NCBI RefSeq assembly: GCF_001984575.1
Contig: NZ_LZNS01000001.1
Location: 4,779,553 to 4,843,552 of the forward strand
Direction: 5' to 3'
From: Streptomyces sp. MP131-18
GTDB lineage: Bacteria; Actinomycetota; Actinomycetes; Streptomycetales; Streptomycetaceae
Length of the DNA stretch: 64,000 nt
Below the pieces are notes generated by a model. The model made no database searches. It saw nothing but the letters and a program-made list of their open reading frames with translations, and had not been told where the DNA came from. The first letter of the stretch is position 1, and the number at the start of each line of letters is the position of its first letter. Position numbers and translations under genes: made by a program. Of the stretch, positions 27,334-35,705 are shown in pieces.

Positions 27334-28120
27334 GGTCAACCCCCGTGGCATGCCCTGTGCCGCCGACCACCTTCGGCGGCATCCTCTACCCCGCATGACC
27401 ACTCTTGGCGGTCGTTCGGTTGCCCAGCGAGACCATCAGCGGGCGCGTTCACCTCTTTTTCCAGCCATATCGAGATCTGCCTGCTCCGGCGTTCCGCGGC
27501 TGCCCATTCCGTCCTGTCCGGGCGCCGCGGACGGCCGTTCGCGAACTTTTCGCGGCCGCGAAGATGGCCAGAAACCGCGCGCCCAGCGGGTGCCGCTGCC
27601 CGCGCCAACCCGCTCGGCCCCGGCGGTCAGCCGGCCCACCGCCCCGACAGGAAGGCGAAAGCGAAGGCGAAGACGGCCGGCAGCGGCACGGCGAGGCGGG
27701 CAGACGGCGCCGAACCAGGGGCGGCGCAGGCGGCCAGGCGGCCAGGCCGATCCACAGAGGCCACCACAGGAACAGGAGGTGCCCAGCGCGTTCGGCGTGA
27801 GACCGATGTACGCCGCCTCGGGTCGGCGCACGAGCATGGCATGGCCAGGAGTTCGGCCTGGAACCTGCGGGGGGAACCGGTCGTCTGCGTCCGGCCGAAA
27901 GCCGCGGGGCACGTGTCGGCCCAGGTCTCACACGGGGCCTCGAAGGTGCGGCGCCGGCCACGGCAGCGGGCGCCAGCACCGCGGGCGCGGGGTGGTGAGG
28001 TGGAAGTGATGGGCGACGGCGCGGGCGAGAATGAGACCGCTGACGCGCACGGCCGTGGCCAGAGCGGTCAGGGTGGGCGCACCCCCGCCCCCGCACGCCG
28101 CCCGCGCGGAGGAAGCGCCG
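27334..28120. other. gene-poor 0.8-kb stretch, possibly decayed coding sequence
   Basis: No intact gene can be defended. On the minus strand several frames in turn show good GC3 bias without a start or continuous frame. Around 27910-28060 one frame runs L-I-L-A-R-A-V-A-H-H-F-H-L and stops, and another at about 27680-27750 reads L-L-F-L-W-W-P-L-W-I-G-L, which looks like a membrane helix. Such frame hopping is what a gene damaged by indels would look like. No family could be recognised. Confidence 0.35.
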
Positions 28121-28153
28121 CCTTCGCGCCGCCTTCGCGCCGCCTTCGCGCCG
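28121..28153. repeat. 11-bp tandem repeat, three units of CCTTCGCGCCG
   Basis: Three exact units end one base before the stop codon complement of the RidA gene. On the minus strand they lie immediately downstream of that gene. No hairpin or coding role is apparent. Confidence 0.75.
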
Positions 28154-28154
28154 C

Positions 28155-28562
28155 CTACTCGGCCACCGCGGCGACCGCCTCGATCTCGACCAGCTGGTCG
28201 TCGTAGCCGAGCACGGTGACCCCCATCAGCGTGCTGGGAACGTCGTGTTCGCCGAACGCGTCGCGGACCACCTCCCAGGCGGCCACCAAGTCCGCCTGCG
28301 AGGAGGAGGCGACGAGCACCCGCGTGCTGATGACGTCCTCGATCGCCGCGCCGGCGTCCGCGAGGGCGACCCGCAGATTGGCGACGGACTTCGCCGCCTG
28401 CCCCGCGTAGTCACCGACCGCGGCCGTGGTGCCGTCCCCGTTCAGCGGGCAGGCCCCGGCGAGGAAGATCAGCCGGGCCCCGGCTGGCGCCGTGGCGGCA
28501 TAGGCGTACTCGGCAACGTCGGAAAGGGTGGCGGAACGGATCAGGCGGACGGCACGGCTCAC
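28155..28562 (-). CDS. RidA/YjgF/Rid-family protein
   Basis: The product is 135 residues. GTG 28562 is chosen because GGAGGGAG ends six bases upstream. The trimeric chorismate-mutase-like fold is recognised from A-G-A-C-P-L-N, G-D-Y-A-G-Q-A-A-K-S-V-A-N-L near 60-75 and V-L-V-A-S-S-S-Q-A-D-L. Some Rid proteins hydrolyse reactive enamines/imines; the key Arg near the C-terminal end of typical RidA is not clearly present, so it may belong to another Rid subgroup. It is monocistronic as far as can be seen. Confidence 0.85.
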   Translation of the reverse strand: MSRAVRLIRSATLSDVAEYAYAATAPAGARLIFLAGACPLNGDGTTAAVGDYAGQAAKSVANLRVALADAGAAIEDVISTRVLVASSSQADLVAAWEVVRDAFGEHDVPSTLMGVTVLGYDDQLVEIEAVAAVAE

Positions 28563-28693
28563 GGCGTGCTCCCTCCGAGACGACGGCACGACGCGTCAAT
28601 TGTCCCAATCACGCACGCCTCACGCGCGTCAGTTTCCCCGTGCGCCCCCAGGGCCGCCGTTTCCGCCCCCGACTGCCGCGCCGCCCGCGGCCC

Positions 28694-29173
28694 TCAGTGA
28701 CTGCCGTCCGGCGCCACCCGCGGCCCCGTCACGGGAGTGTTCTGCGCGACCCTGACGCGCCAGCCGTCCTCCTCGTTCCGCACCAGCGTCATCATCAGAA
28801 CGGCCTCCATGGGATCGCCGTCCCGCGCCTCGACGGGCCGCCCGTCCGCGTCCGCCGTCCGCTGCCGCGCGTGGACCACGGCGATGCCCCGGGTCAGGAA
28901 GACGGTGCTCTCGATCAGATACGTCACGCGAACGTGCTCCAGCACCCCACCCGGCGCGAAGACGAACGCCTGGGCCCGGTAGAGCTGTTCGGCGCCGAAC
29001 ACCAGGCCGCCACCGAAGTTCACGAAGATCGCGTCCGGGCTGAAAAGGGCGTTCATCGCCCGTGCGTCATTGCTGTTGAACGCGGCTTCGTACCGCCGCA
29101 CAACGTCGGCGATTTCGGCGGTCTCGGCGGTCTCGGCGGTCTCGGCGGTCGCCGAGGCGGGGGAGTCGGTCAT
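28694..29173 (-). CDS. SnoaL-like/DUF4440 polyketide-cyclase-fold protein (SgcJ/EcaC type)
   Basis: The 159-residue protein has the NTF2-like cone fold signature: I-A-D-V-V-R-R-Y-E-A-A-F-N-S-N-D-A early and R-N-E-E-D-G-W-R-V near the end. Residues 8-20 contain T-A-E repeated four times, created by a 9-bp tandem repeat near the start. Members of this group are small oxidoreductase or isomerase-like proteins, often stress-induced and of unknown reaction. The upstream promoter has a MerR-type palindrome, and the next gene upstream (TetR) is on the same strand 99 nt away. Confidence 0.82.
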   Translation of the reverse strand: MTDSPASATAETAETAETAEIADVVRRYEAAFNSNDARAMNALFSPDAIFVNFGGGLVFGAEQLYRAQAFVFAPGGVLEHVRVTYLIESTVFLTRGIAVVHARQRTADADGRPVEARDGDPMEAVLMMTLVRNEEDGWRVRVAQNTPVTGPRVAPDGSH

Positions 29174-29248
29174 GGTGCGTCCGTCCTGTTCCTGGGTGCC
29201 GACGGCGGCGGGGCGCGCCGTGGGCGGTGTGCACGGCCGCCGCCGAGC

Positions 29249-29276
29249 CTCTTACTTCAACCCCTCTTGAAGTCAA
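29249..29276 (-). promoter_or_regulatory. promoter with an internal palindrome (MerR-type geometry) for the SnoaL-like gene
   Basis: On the minus strand TTGACT (29276-29271) and TAAGAG (29254-29249) are separated by 16 bp. The perfect inverted repeat ACTTCAA-N6-TTGAAGT (29254-29273) spans the space between them. A dyad between -35 and -10 is the arrangement used by MerR-family activators. It overlaps the stop codon of the TetR gene. No MerR gene lies within the window. Confidence 0.5.
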
Positions 29277-29842
29277 CCTCCGGGCGCCCCGGAGCGCAGC
29301 AGTACGCGGGCTGCCTCCTTCGCCTGCCGCGCGGGCTCCGCGGAGCCGGTCATGGCGGCGGACACCATCGCGCCGTCGGCCAGCATGGCGATCTGCGCCG
29401 CGAGCACGGAGGAGCCGCCGGCCTCCGCGACCAGCTCGCCCAGGCGGTTACGCACCGCCTCCTTGTGCGCGCGTGCGATGTCGGCGACGCCCGCCGAGGT
29501 GCCGCCCATCTCGCCGAAGGAGTTGATGAAGACGCAGCCGCGGAAGTCCGGCTGCCCGAACCAGTGGTGCAGGTGGTCGAAAAGCGCCAGCACCCGCTCG
29601 GCCGGCGACTCCCGTGTCGCCGTGAGTGCCGCGATGTCCGACCGCACCTCCAGGTCCCTGCGCTGCAACACCGCCTCCACCAGGTCCGTCTTGGACGGGA
29701 ACAACTGGTACGCGCGCTTCAGGGACACCCCGGACGCGCCGCGGATGGCGTCCATGCCCACGGCCTGGACGCCGCGTTCGTTGAACAGCGTGGCGGCGGC
29801 GTCGAGCAGTCGTTCCCGCGCGGTTTCCGTATCCATTCCCAT
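29273..29842 (-). CDS. TetR/AcrR-family regulator of the adjacent hydrolase
   Basis: The product is 189 residues from ATG 29842 (ATG 29836 also possible). The helix-turn-helix (about 8-55) contains A-A-T-L-F-N-E-R-G-V and I-R-G-A-S-G-V-S-L-K-R-A-Y-Q-L-F-P-S-K-T-D-L. The C-terminal part with W-F-G-Q-P-D-F-R-G-C-V-F-I-N resembles regulators of the YxaF/LmrA type. Two copies of GAGAAC-N4-GTTCTC lie in the 103-bp gap to the divergent alpha/beta hydrolase, a likely operator pair for both genes. Confidence 0.9.
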   Translation of the reverse strand: MGMDTETARERLLDAAATLFNERGVQAVGMDAIRGASGVSLKRAYQLFPSKTDLVEAVLQRRDLEVRSDIAALTATRESPAERVLALFDHLHHWFGQPDFRGCVFINSFGEMGGTSAGVADIARAHKEAVRNRLGELVAEAGGSSVLAAQIAMLADGAMVSAAMTGSAEPARQAKEAARVLLRSGAPGG

Positions 29843-29867
29843 CCCGAAGTTCTAGACGTCTTGCATG

Positions 29868-29928
29868 GAGAACCAGCGTTCTCTAGGGTAGCGGACAGCA
29901 GGAGAACGACCGTTCTCCTGCTGTCCGC
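29868..29928. promoter_or_regulatory. tandem TetR operators, GAGAAC-N4-GTTCTC twice, one inside a 38-bp palindrome
   Basis: The core is found at 29868-29883 and 29902-29917, 34 bp apart. The second copy is extended to a perfect inverted repeat: 18-bp arms 29891-29908 and 29911-29928 around a 2-bp centre. It sits between divergent tetR and hydrolase starts and leaves only 17 bp to the hydrolase GTG, so bound repressor would block its promoter or start. Confidence 0.7.
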
Positions 29929-29945
29929 CCACCCCCGGAGGACCT

Positions 29946-30833
29946 GTGTCCGCGTTCACCGTCCGCCACCGCACCGCAGTCATCGACGGCCTGACCGTCG
30001 CCTACCGGGAGGCCGGCGACCCGGCCCGCCCCACCCTCGTGCTCCTGCACGGTTTTCCGTCCAGCTCGCACATGTACCGCGGCCTCCTCGCCGAACTCGC
30101 CGACGCCTACCACCTCGTCGCCCCCGACCACATCGGATTCGGACAGTCCGACGCGCCGCCCGCCGACGCGTTCGCCTACAGCTTCGAACGCCTGACGGAG
30201 ATCACCCGCAAACTCCTCGACCACCTCGGCCTGGACCGCTTCGCGCTTTACATGCAGGACTACGGAGCACCGATCGGCCTGCGCCTCGCCTCCCGCAGCC
30301 CCGAGCGCGTCACCGCGCTGATCAGCCAGAACGGCAACGCCTACACCGAGGGGTTCACGCCCTTCTGGGAGCCGCTGTTCGCGCATGCCAAGGACCGTGC
30401 GGGGAACGAAGCGGCGATGCGCAACTTCCTCACCGCGGAGGCGACGCACTGGCAGTACACGCACGGCGTGCCCGCCGACCGGCTCGAACGGATCGCCCCC
30501 GAGAGCTGGACCCTCGACCAGGCGGGGCTCGACCGGCCAGGAAACGACGCCATTCAACTCCAGCTGTTCTGGGACTATCAGTTCAACCTCGACGCCTACC
30601 CGGCGTTCCAGGCGTACTTCCGCACCCACCGCCCGCCCACGCTTGTCGCATGGGGCCGCAACGACGAGATCTTCGCCCCGGCCGGCGCCGAGGCGTACGC
30701 CCGCGACCTGCCGGACGCCGAGATCCACCTCCTCGACACCGGCCACTTTGCCCTTGAGACACACGGGCCGGAAATCGCCGCTCTCATCCGCGCATTCCTG
30801 CCGCGCGCGCTCGACCGCGCTCCGCGGCGCTGA
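29946..30833 (+). CDS. alpha/beta hydrolase, haloalkane-dehalogenase/epoxide-hydrolase-like
   Basis: The 295-residue protein starts at GTG 29946 after GGAGG. It has H-G-F-P near 37-40 (oxyanion loop), D-H-I-G-F-G-Q-S-D near 58 and M-Q-D-Y-G-A-P near 104. The nucleophile position is Asp, as in haloalkane dehalogenases and epoxide hydrolases, not Ser. The general base is in T-G-H-F-A-L-E-T-H near 262. Actual dehalogenation would also need two halide-stabilising Trp/Asn residues, which I cannot confirm. It is regulated, by position, by the divergent TetR protein. Confidence 0.85.
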   Translation: MSAFTVRHRTAVIDGLTVAYREAGDPARPTLVLLHGFPSSSHMYRGLLAELADAYHLVAPDHIGFGQSDAPPADAFAYSFERLTEITRKLLDHLGLDRFALYMQDYGAPIGLRLASRSPERVTALISQNGNAYTEGFTPFWEPLFAHAKDRAGNEAAMRNFLTAEATHWQYTHGVPADRLERIAPESWTLDQAGLDRPGNDAIQLQLFWDYQFNLDAYPAFQAYFRTHRPPTLVAWGRNDEIFAPAGAEAYARDLPDAEIHLLDTGHFALETHGPEIAALIRAFLPRALDRAPRR

Positions 30834-30891
30834 GGACCGGGCGCCAAAACCAGGTGAGCGCCGCCGGGAACGCCCCTACGCTCCACTCCCG

Positions 30892-32579
30892 ATGGCTGAC
30901 ACGGCGGCACGGCAACGGCCCGCTGCCTCCCGGCGCTCCGCCGTGCGCTCACTGCTGCGGTTGTGGCCGTACGTGCGACCGGTGCGGAGGCAGTTGATCT
31001 CGGCATCCCTCCTCGCGGTCGTCGCGTCGTGCCTCGGGCTGGTCCTGCCGCTGGTGCTGAAGTGGATGGTGGACGGCCCGGTCCGCAACGGGGACACGGC
31101 CGGGGTCTGGCTCGGCGGCGGGCTCCTCCTGCTGCTCGGAGCAGCCGAGGCAGGGATCTTCGGGGTGCGCCGCCGACTGGTGGCGCGCCCGCTGGCCGCG
31201 GTCGAGGCGTCGATGCGCGAGGCGTTCCTCCGCCACATCCAGCAACTGCCCCTGTCCGCCCACGACCGTTGGCCGCCGGGCCAGTTGCTGTCGCGCGGCA
31301 CGGCGGACCTTCAGTCGATCCATGTGTTCCTGGCGGTGCCGCTCACGTTCCTCCCCGTCAACGCGGTGACCCTGCTGGTCGGTTGCGTGCTGCTGCCGGC
31401 CCAGCAGTGGCTGCTGGGCCTCGTGTTCCTCGCGTCGGCGCTGCCGCTGCTGGCGCTGGGGCCGTTCCTTGAGGCGCGTTACGCACGCGCGTCGCGCCAG
31501 GTGCGCGAGCAGAACGGTGATCTGACGACGGCGGTGACGGAGTCCGTCCTCGGCATCCGCGTCGTCAAGAGCTTCGGCCACCAGCGCAGCCTGATACGGG
31601 CCTTCCAACGGCGCGCCGCACGACTCCGCGGCACCGAACTGCGCAAAGCCCGCCTGCTCGCGACGCTTTCGGCACTGCTCGTGGCACTGCCGGAGGCGGC
31701 GCTCGGCGCGGCACTTGCGCTGGGTGCCGTGCAGGTCGCGGACGGGGAGACGTCGGCCGGGACGCTGGTGGCCTTCCTGGCCATCGCGCTGGAACTGCGC
31801 CCGGCCATGACGTCGACCGGGCTGCTGCTCGCGATGAGCAGCGAGGCGGCAACGGCGGCCGACCGCTACGCCGACGTGATGGACGAGCCGGCCGACTTCG
31901 CCGCAAACCCGAACCCGAACCCGAATCCGAACCCGAATCCGGACCCGGACCCGAATCCGGACCCGGACCCGGACCCGGACCCGAATCCGGACCCGGCAGC
32001 GAACGCGAACCCGGCACCGGCGGCCGCATCCTCCTGGACGGCGCGGACGTCACGACGCTGACGCGCACCGAACTGCGAGCCCACATCGCCGTCGCCTTCG
32101 AGGAGCCCACGCTCTTCTCCGCGACGATCGCCGAGAACGTCCTGATGGGCGCCGCGAGCGCCGACGCGACGGACCTCGCCAGGGCCCTGGACATCGCGCA
32201 GGCCCGCGGTTTCGTCCTGGCGCTGCCGGACGGCGTGCACACCCGCGTCGGAGAGAACGGCATGAGCCTGTCCGGCGGCCAGCGGCAGCGGCTCGCGCTG
32301 GCCCGGGCCGTCATCGGCCGCCCCCGCCTGCTCGTCCTCGACGATCCGCTGTCCGCCCTGGACATCCGCACCGAAGCGCTCGTCGAGGCCGCGCTGCGGG
32401 AGGTACTGGCGACGACGACGGCACTGGTCGTCGCGCACCGGCCGTCCACCGTGCTGCTGGCCGACCGGGTCGCCCTGCTGTCGAACGGCCGGATCGCCGC
32501 CACCGGCACCCACGACGAACTCCTGCGCAGCAACTCGGCGTACGCATCCCTCATGACCGCACCGGACGGCGCGCAATGA
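30892..32579 (+). pseudogene. broken ABC exporter half-transporter (Walker A region lost, frame shifted)
   Basis: From ATG 30892 an ABC exporter transmembrane domain reads well for about 340 residues (six helices, ending A-D-R-Y-A-D-V-M-D-E-P). It then enters a tandem repeat and stops at 32059-32061. The nucleotide-binding domain continues in another frame from about 32013 to 32579: G-G-R-I-L-L-D-G, L-S-G-G-Q-R-Q-R, L-V-L-D-D-P-L-S-A-L-D and A-H-R-P-S-T are intact. The stretch that should hold the beta-sheet subdomain and Walker A (roughly 50-80 residues) is missing and replaced by 6-bp repeats. The final TGA overlaps the ATG of the partner gene, proof that the two were once coupled. An assembly collapse in the repeat is an alternative to true decay. 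Confidence 0.75.
31906..31995. repeat. 6-bp tandem repeat array (AACCCG/GACCCG variants) in the ABC gene
   Basis: About fifteen head-to-tail hexamers of AACCCG, AATCCG and GACCCG encode alternating Asn/Asp-Pro in the first reading frame and Pro-Glu/Gly in the second. The array lies exactly where the ABC nucleotide-binding domain should begin and marks the site of the deletion and frame change. Confidence 0.85.
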
Positions 32580-34417
32580 ACGTCCGCGAGCCCGGCGCAC
32601 GGACCTCGGCCAACGGCGATCCGTTCGAGCAGGACGCGCTCCCTGTTCCCGCGGGCGCCGCCCGCGCGCTCCTGACGCTCCTGCTGCGCCCGCACGCCTC
32701 CCGGGTCCGGCTGGCCGGCGCGCTCCTGCTGCTCCAGCGCGGCGCCGCGCTCGCGGTCCCGCTGCTGGTGGCGTACACGATCGACCAGGCCATACCGGCG
32801 CTGCGGGCGGACGACCGCGGCCCGTTCACCCTCGTCGTGACCGGCTGCCTCCTGTGCGCGGCGGCCGCCGGCACCCTCCAGTACGCCTTCGTCGCCGTGG
32901 CCGCCCGCGTCGGGCAGGACGTGCTGCTCGACCTCCGGGTCCGCCTGTTCACCCACGCCCAGGACATGAGCCTGGACTTTCACGAACGTTTCCCCTCCGG
33001 CCGTCTCACCTCCCGGGCGACCACCGACATCGACGCACTGCGCGGACTGCTCGACGAAGGGCTGGAGAAGATCGTCGGCGCCGCCGTGTCTACCCTCGGT
33101 ATCACCGCGGTGCTGCTGTATCTCGACTGGCCGCTCGGCACGGCCGCGGTGCTCGTCATCGGGCCGCTCAGCCTGACGATGCGGTCCTTCCGGCGGCGTT
33201 CGACGCGGGTGTACCGCAGCCGGACATCGGCCATCGCGGCCGTCGTCACCAAGCTGGCCGAAACCCAGCGCGGCATCCGCACGCTGCGGGCGTTCCGCCG
33301 CGAACGGGCCAACGCCGACGAGTTCGCCGCTGTCAACCGGCGGCACGAGCGGATCAACGGCGACGCCGGTCTGGAAATGGCGCGGTACGTGACCATCTCG
33401 CGGCTCGTCGCCAACGTCGCCGTTGCCGCGCTGGTGATGTGGGGCGCCCAACGGGTCGCCTCCGGCGGACTCGACCTGGGCGTCTTCGCCGCAACGGCCC
33501 TCTACCTGCGGCAGCTCTACGACCACCCCCTCAGACTCGGCGGGGTGGCCGAGGCGTACCAGTCGGCGGCCGCGTCCCTGGAACAGATCGCGGCCCTGCT
33601 CGCCCAACGGCCCACCGTCCCCGAACCATCCGCCCCCCGGCCCCTGCCCCCGCCCCCGTCCCCGTCCGCGCCCGGCAGCCGCGGACGCGGACGCGGACGC
33701 GCGGTCAGCTTCGAACACGTGAGCTTCGCCTACCGGTCCGGCGGCGAGGTACTGTCCGGCGTCCGCCTCGACATACCCGCCGGCCAGACCGTTGCCGTGG
33801 TCGGCCCGACCGGCGCGGGCAAGTCCACCCTGGCCAAACTGCTCGCGCGCTTCCACGACCCCACCGCCGGCCGGGTCCTCATCGACGGCACGGACCTGCG
33901 CGACATACCCGAGCCCGAACTGCGCCGCGCCGTGGCGATGGTGCCGCAGGACGCGTTCCTGTTCTCCGGAACGGTCGCCGACAACATCGCCATCGGCCGC
34001 CCCGGCGCCAACACCGAGGCCGTCGAACGCGCCACCAGGGCCATCGGCGCCCACGACTTCATCGCCGCGCTGCCCGACGGCTACGACACCGACGTCCGCG
34101 CCCGCGGCGGCAGACTCTCGGCCGGTGAGCGACAACTGATCTCGCTGGCCCGCGCGTTGCTCGCCGACCCCGCCCTCGTCATCCTCGACGAGGCGACATC
34201 CTCCCTGGACCTCCCGGCCGAACGAGCCGTTCAGCGCGCGATGCGCACCGTGCTGCACGGCCGGACGGCACTGATCATCGCCCACCGGCCGTCGACCGTG
34301 CACGTGGCCGACCGCGCGGTGGTGATCGCCGAAGGACGCGTCGTCGAAGACGGCCCGCCCTCCGAACTCCTCGCACGGCTGGGCCCCGGCCTGCTCCCCC
34401 GCCGCGCCGCGCCGTAG
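32576..34417 (+). CDS. ABC exporter half-transporter (permease-ATPase fusion)
   Basis: The 613-residue protein has six transmembrane helices (about 45-330) and an ATPase domain. Walker A G-P-T-G-A-G-K-S-T lies near 410, the Q-loop in M-V-P-Q-D-A-F, a signature L-S-A-G-E-R (variant of LSGGQ) near 513, Walker B V-I-L-D-E-A-T-S-S-L-D near 537 and A-H-R-P-S-T near 570. A Pro/Gly-Arg linker (about 345-380) joins the two. ATG overlaps the stop of the broken upstream half-transporter, so they were meant to form a heterodimer. With that partner damaged it may be inactive or work as a homodimer. Substrate unknown. Confidence 0.9.
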   Translation: MNVREPGARTSANGDPFEQDALPVPAGAARALLTLLLRPHASRVRLAGALLLLQRGAALAVPLLVAYTIDQAIPALRADDRGPFTLVVTGCLLCAAAAGTLQYAFVAVAARVGQDVLLDLRVRLFTHAQDMSLDFHERFPSGRLTSRATTDIDALRGLLDEGLEKIVGAAVSTLGITAVLLYLDWPLGTAAVLVIGPLSLTMRSFRRRSTRVYRSRTSAIAAVVTKLAETQRGIRTLRAFRRERANADEFAAVNRRHERINGDAGLEMARYVTISRLVANVAVAALVMWGAQRVASGGLDLGVFAATALYLRQLYDHPLRLGGVAEAYQSAAASLEQIAALLAQRPTVPEPSAPRPLPPPPSPSAPGSRGRGRGRAVSFEHVSFAYRSGGEVLSGVRLDIPAGQTVAVVGPTGAGKSTLAKLLARFHDPTAGRVLIDGTDLRDIPEPELRRAVAMVPQDAFLFSGTVADNIAIGRPGANTEAVERATRAIGAHDFIAALPDGYDTDVRARGGRLSAGERQLISLARALLADPALVILDEATSSLDLPAERAVQRAMRTVLHGRTALIIAHRPSTVHVADRAVVIAEGRVVEDGPPSELLARLGPGLLPRRAAP

Positions 34418-34470
34418 TCACGTGACCGCGGCGACACCCGTTGCCCGTGTTGGCCGCCGAGCAACCGGGG

Positions 34471-34494
34471 GCAGGTCGGCAGGTCGGCAGGTCG
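34471..34494. repeat. 8-bp tandem repeat, three units of GCAGGTCG
   Basis: Three exact units lie in the intergenic space before the serine hydrolase gene. No promoter or operator can be tied to them. Confidence 0.7.
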
Positions 34495-34551
34495 GCCGGT
34501 CTGGCGCGGAACCTCTCGCTGACCGCCGTTTTCCGTCGTACCGTGGAGACG

Positions 34552-35505
34552 ATGGACGGACTTTCCGGTGCGGTTCTGGTCACTCGTGGCGGAGCGACGG
34601 TCCTGCGGGCCTCCGCCGGTGTGGCGAACGCCGAGGCAGGCACGATGTGCACGCCGGACACCCGGTTCCAGATCGCCTCGGTGAGCAAGCAGTTCACCGC
34701 CGCGTCGGCGATGCTCCTGGTCGAGGAGGGCAAGGCCGGCCTCAACGATCCGATCGCCCGTTGGCTGCCCGGCTGTCCCGAACGCTGGCGGCGGCTGACC
34801 CTGCACCAACTGCTCACGCACACCTCGGGTATGGGCCACTGGCAGGACCTCCCCGGCCTCGACGTCAACCGGCTGGACGCCACCGGCGAACTCCTCGAGG
34901 GCTTCTCGAGCCTGCCCCTGCGCAGCGCACCTGGCAGCACGTGGCACTACAGCTCACCGGGGTACCTCCTCGCGGCGCGGATCATCGAACGGGTCAGCGG
35001 GCAGGCGTATGCCGACTTCCTCACCGAGCGAGTCCTGCGGCCCCTCGGCATGACGTCGACATACGTCGGCGAGGCTCCGTCCGAGATGGCGGCATACGGC
35101 TACCGGGAGGGCCGTCGAGTGGACGTGGCCGAGTTCGCCGCTCTACCGGGGCCAGGCGACCTCTGGTCGACCGTCGGCGACCTGGCCCTGTACACCGCCG
35201 CATTCAACGCAGGACACCTCCTCACCGCCCGCTCGTGCGAAGCGATGGCTGCCCCGCACGCATCCATGGACGGCGCCTGGGGCACCGACGGCCCGGCGGT
35301 CGCGCGCAGCTACGGGTACGGGTACTGCCTCGGCACCCTTGCCGGGCACGCGGCACGCTTTCACCCCGGTGACAACCCGGGATACCAGTCCTTCCTCGGC
35401 TGGCTGCCCCGCCTCGACATGACCATCGCGCTCCTGTGCAACGACGAGGAAACCGACATCGGCGGCCTCCTGCGGCAGCTCATACCGGCCGCGGTCGAGA
35501 GCTGA
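34552..35505 (+). CDS. serine hydrolase of the class C beta-lactamase/DD-peptidase family
   Basis: From ATG 34552 (GGAG 3 nt upstream; GTG 34543 also in frame) the product is 317 residues. S-V-S-K near 45 is the S-x-x-K nucleophile motif, H-Y-S-S-P-G-Y near 132 replaces Y-S-N, and F-H-P-G-D near 272 takes the place of K-T-G. The family includes esterases, peptidases and transesterases besides lactamases. No signal peptide is present in this reading, so it is probably a cytosolic esterase-like enzyme. It follows the ABC gene by 134 bp. Confidence 0.85.
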   Translation: MDGLSGAVLVTRGGATVLRASAGVANAEAGTMCTPDTRFQIASVSKQFTAASAMLLVEEGKAGLNDPIARWLPGCPERWRRLTLHQLLTHTSGMGHWQDLPGLDVNRLDATGELLEGFSSLPLRSAPGSTWHYSSPGYLLAARIIERVSGQAYADFLTERVLRPLGMTSTYVGEAPSEMAAYGYREGRRVDVAEFAALPGPGDLWSTVGDLALYTAAFNAGHLLTARSCEAMAAPHASMDGAWGTDGPAVARSYGYGYCLGTLAGHAARFHPGDNPGYQSFLGWLPRLDMTIALLCNDEETDIGGLLRQLIPAAVES

Positions 35506-35705
35506 GCTTGCGCAGACTCGGCCGGCACCTCGGCGGGCACCGCAAATCCGTGACCGTACTCCGCTGCTTGCGCACACGGAGAAGCCGCTGCCGGATTGCC
35601 CCGGCAGGGGCTTGACCCGCGGGGGTGGCCAGTGGCATCTCGGCGGGTGCGAGATCGCTTCCCCGCTGGATGAACGTTGTTTCCCGCCGCCACCGGTTCC
35701 CCGGG
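35506..35705. other. gap between convergent serine hydrolase and TetR genes
   Basis: No gene or clear terminator hairpin is visible. A weak 6-bp inverted repeat near 35608-35630 is the only structure. Confidence 0.3.

Noticed and set aside
30892..32579. Programmed frameshifting to join the ABC transmembrane and ATPase parts
   Set aside because: Even with a frame change the Walker A segment is absent, so a frameshift would not yield a working ATPase domain.
34552..35505. Calling the serine hydrolase an antibiotic-resistance beta-lactamase
   Set aside because: The Y-S-N and K-T-G motifs are replaced and there is no export signal, so esterase-like function is as likely.
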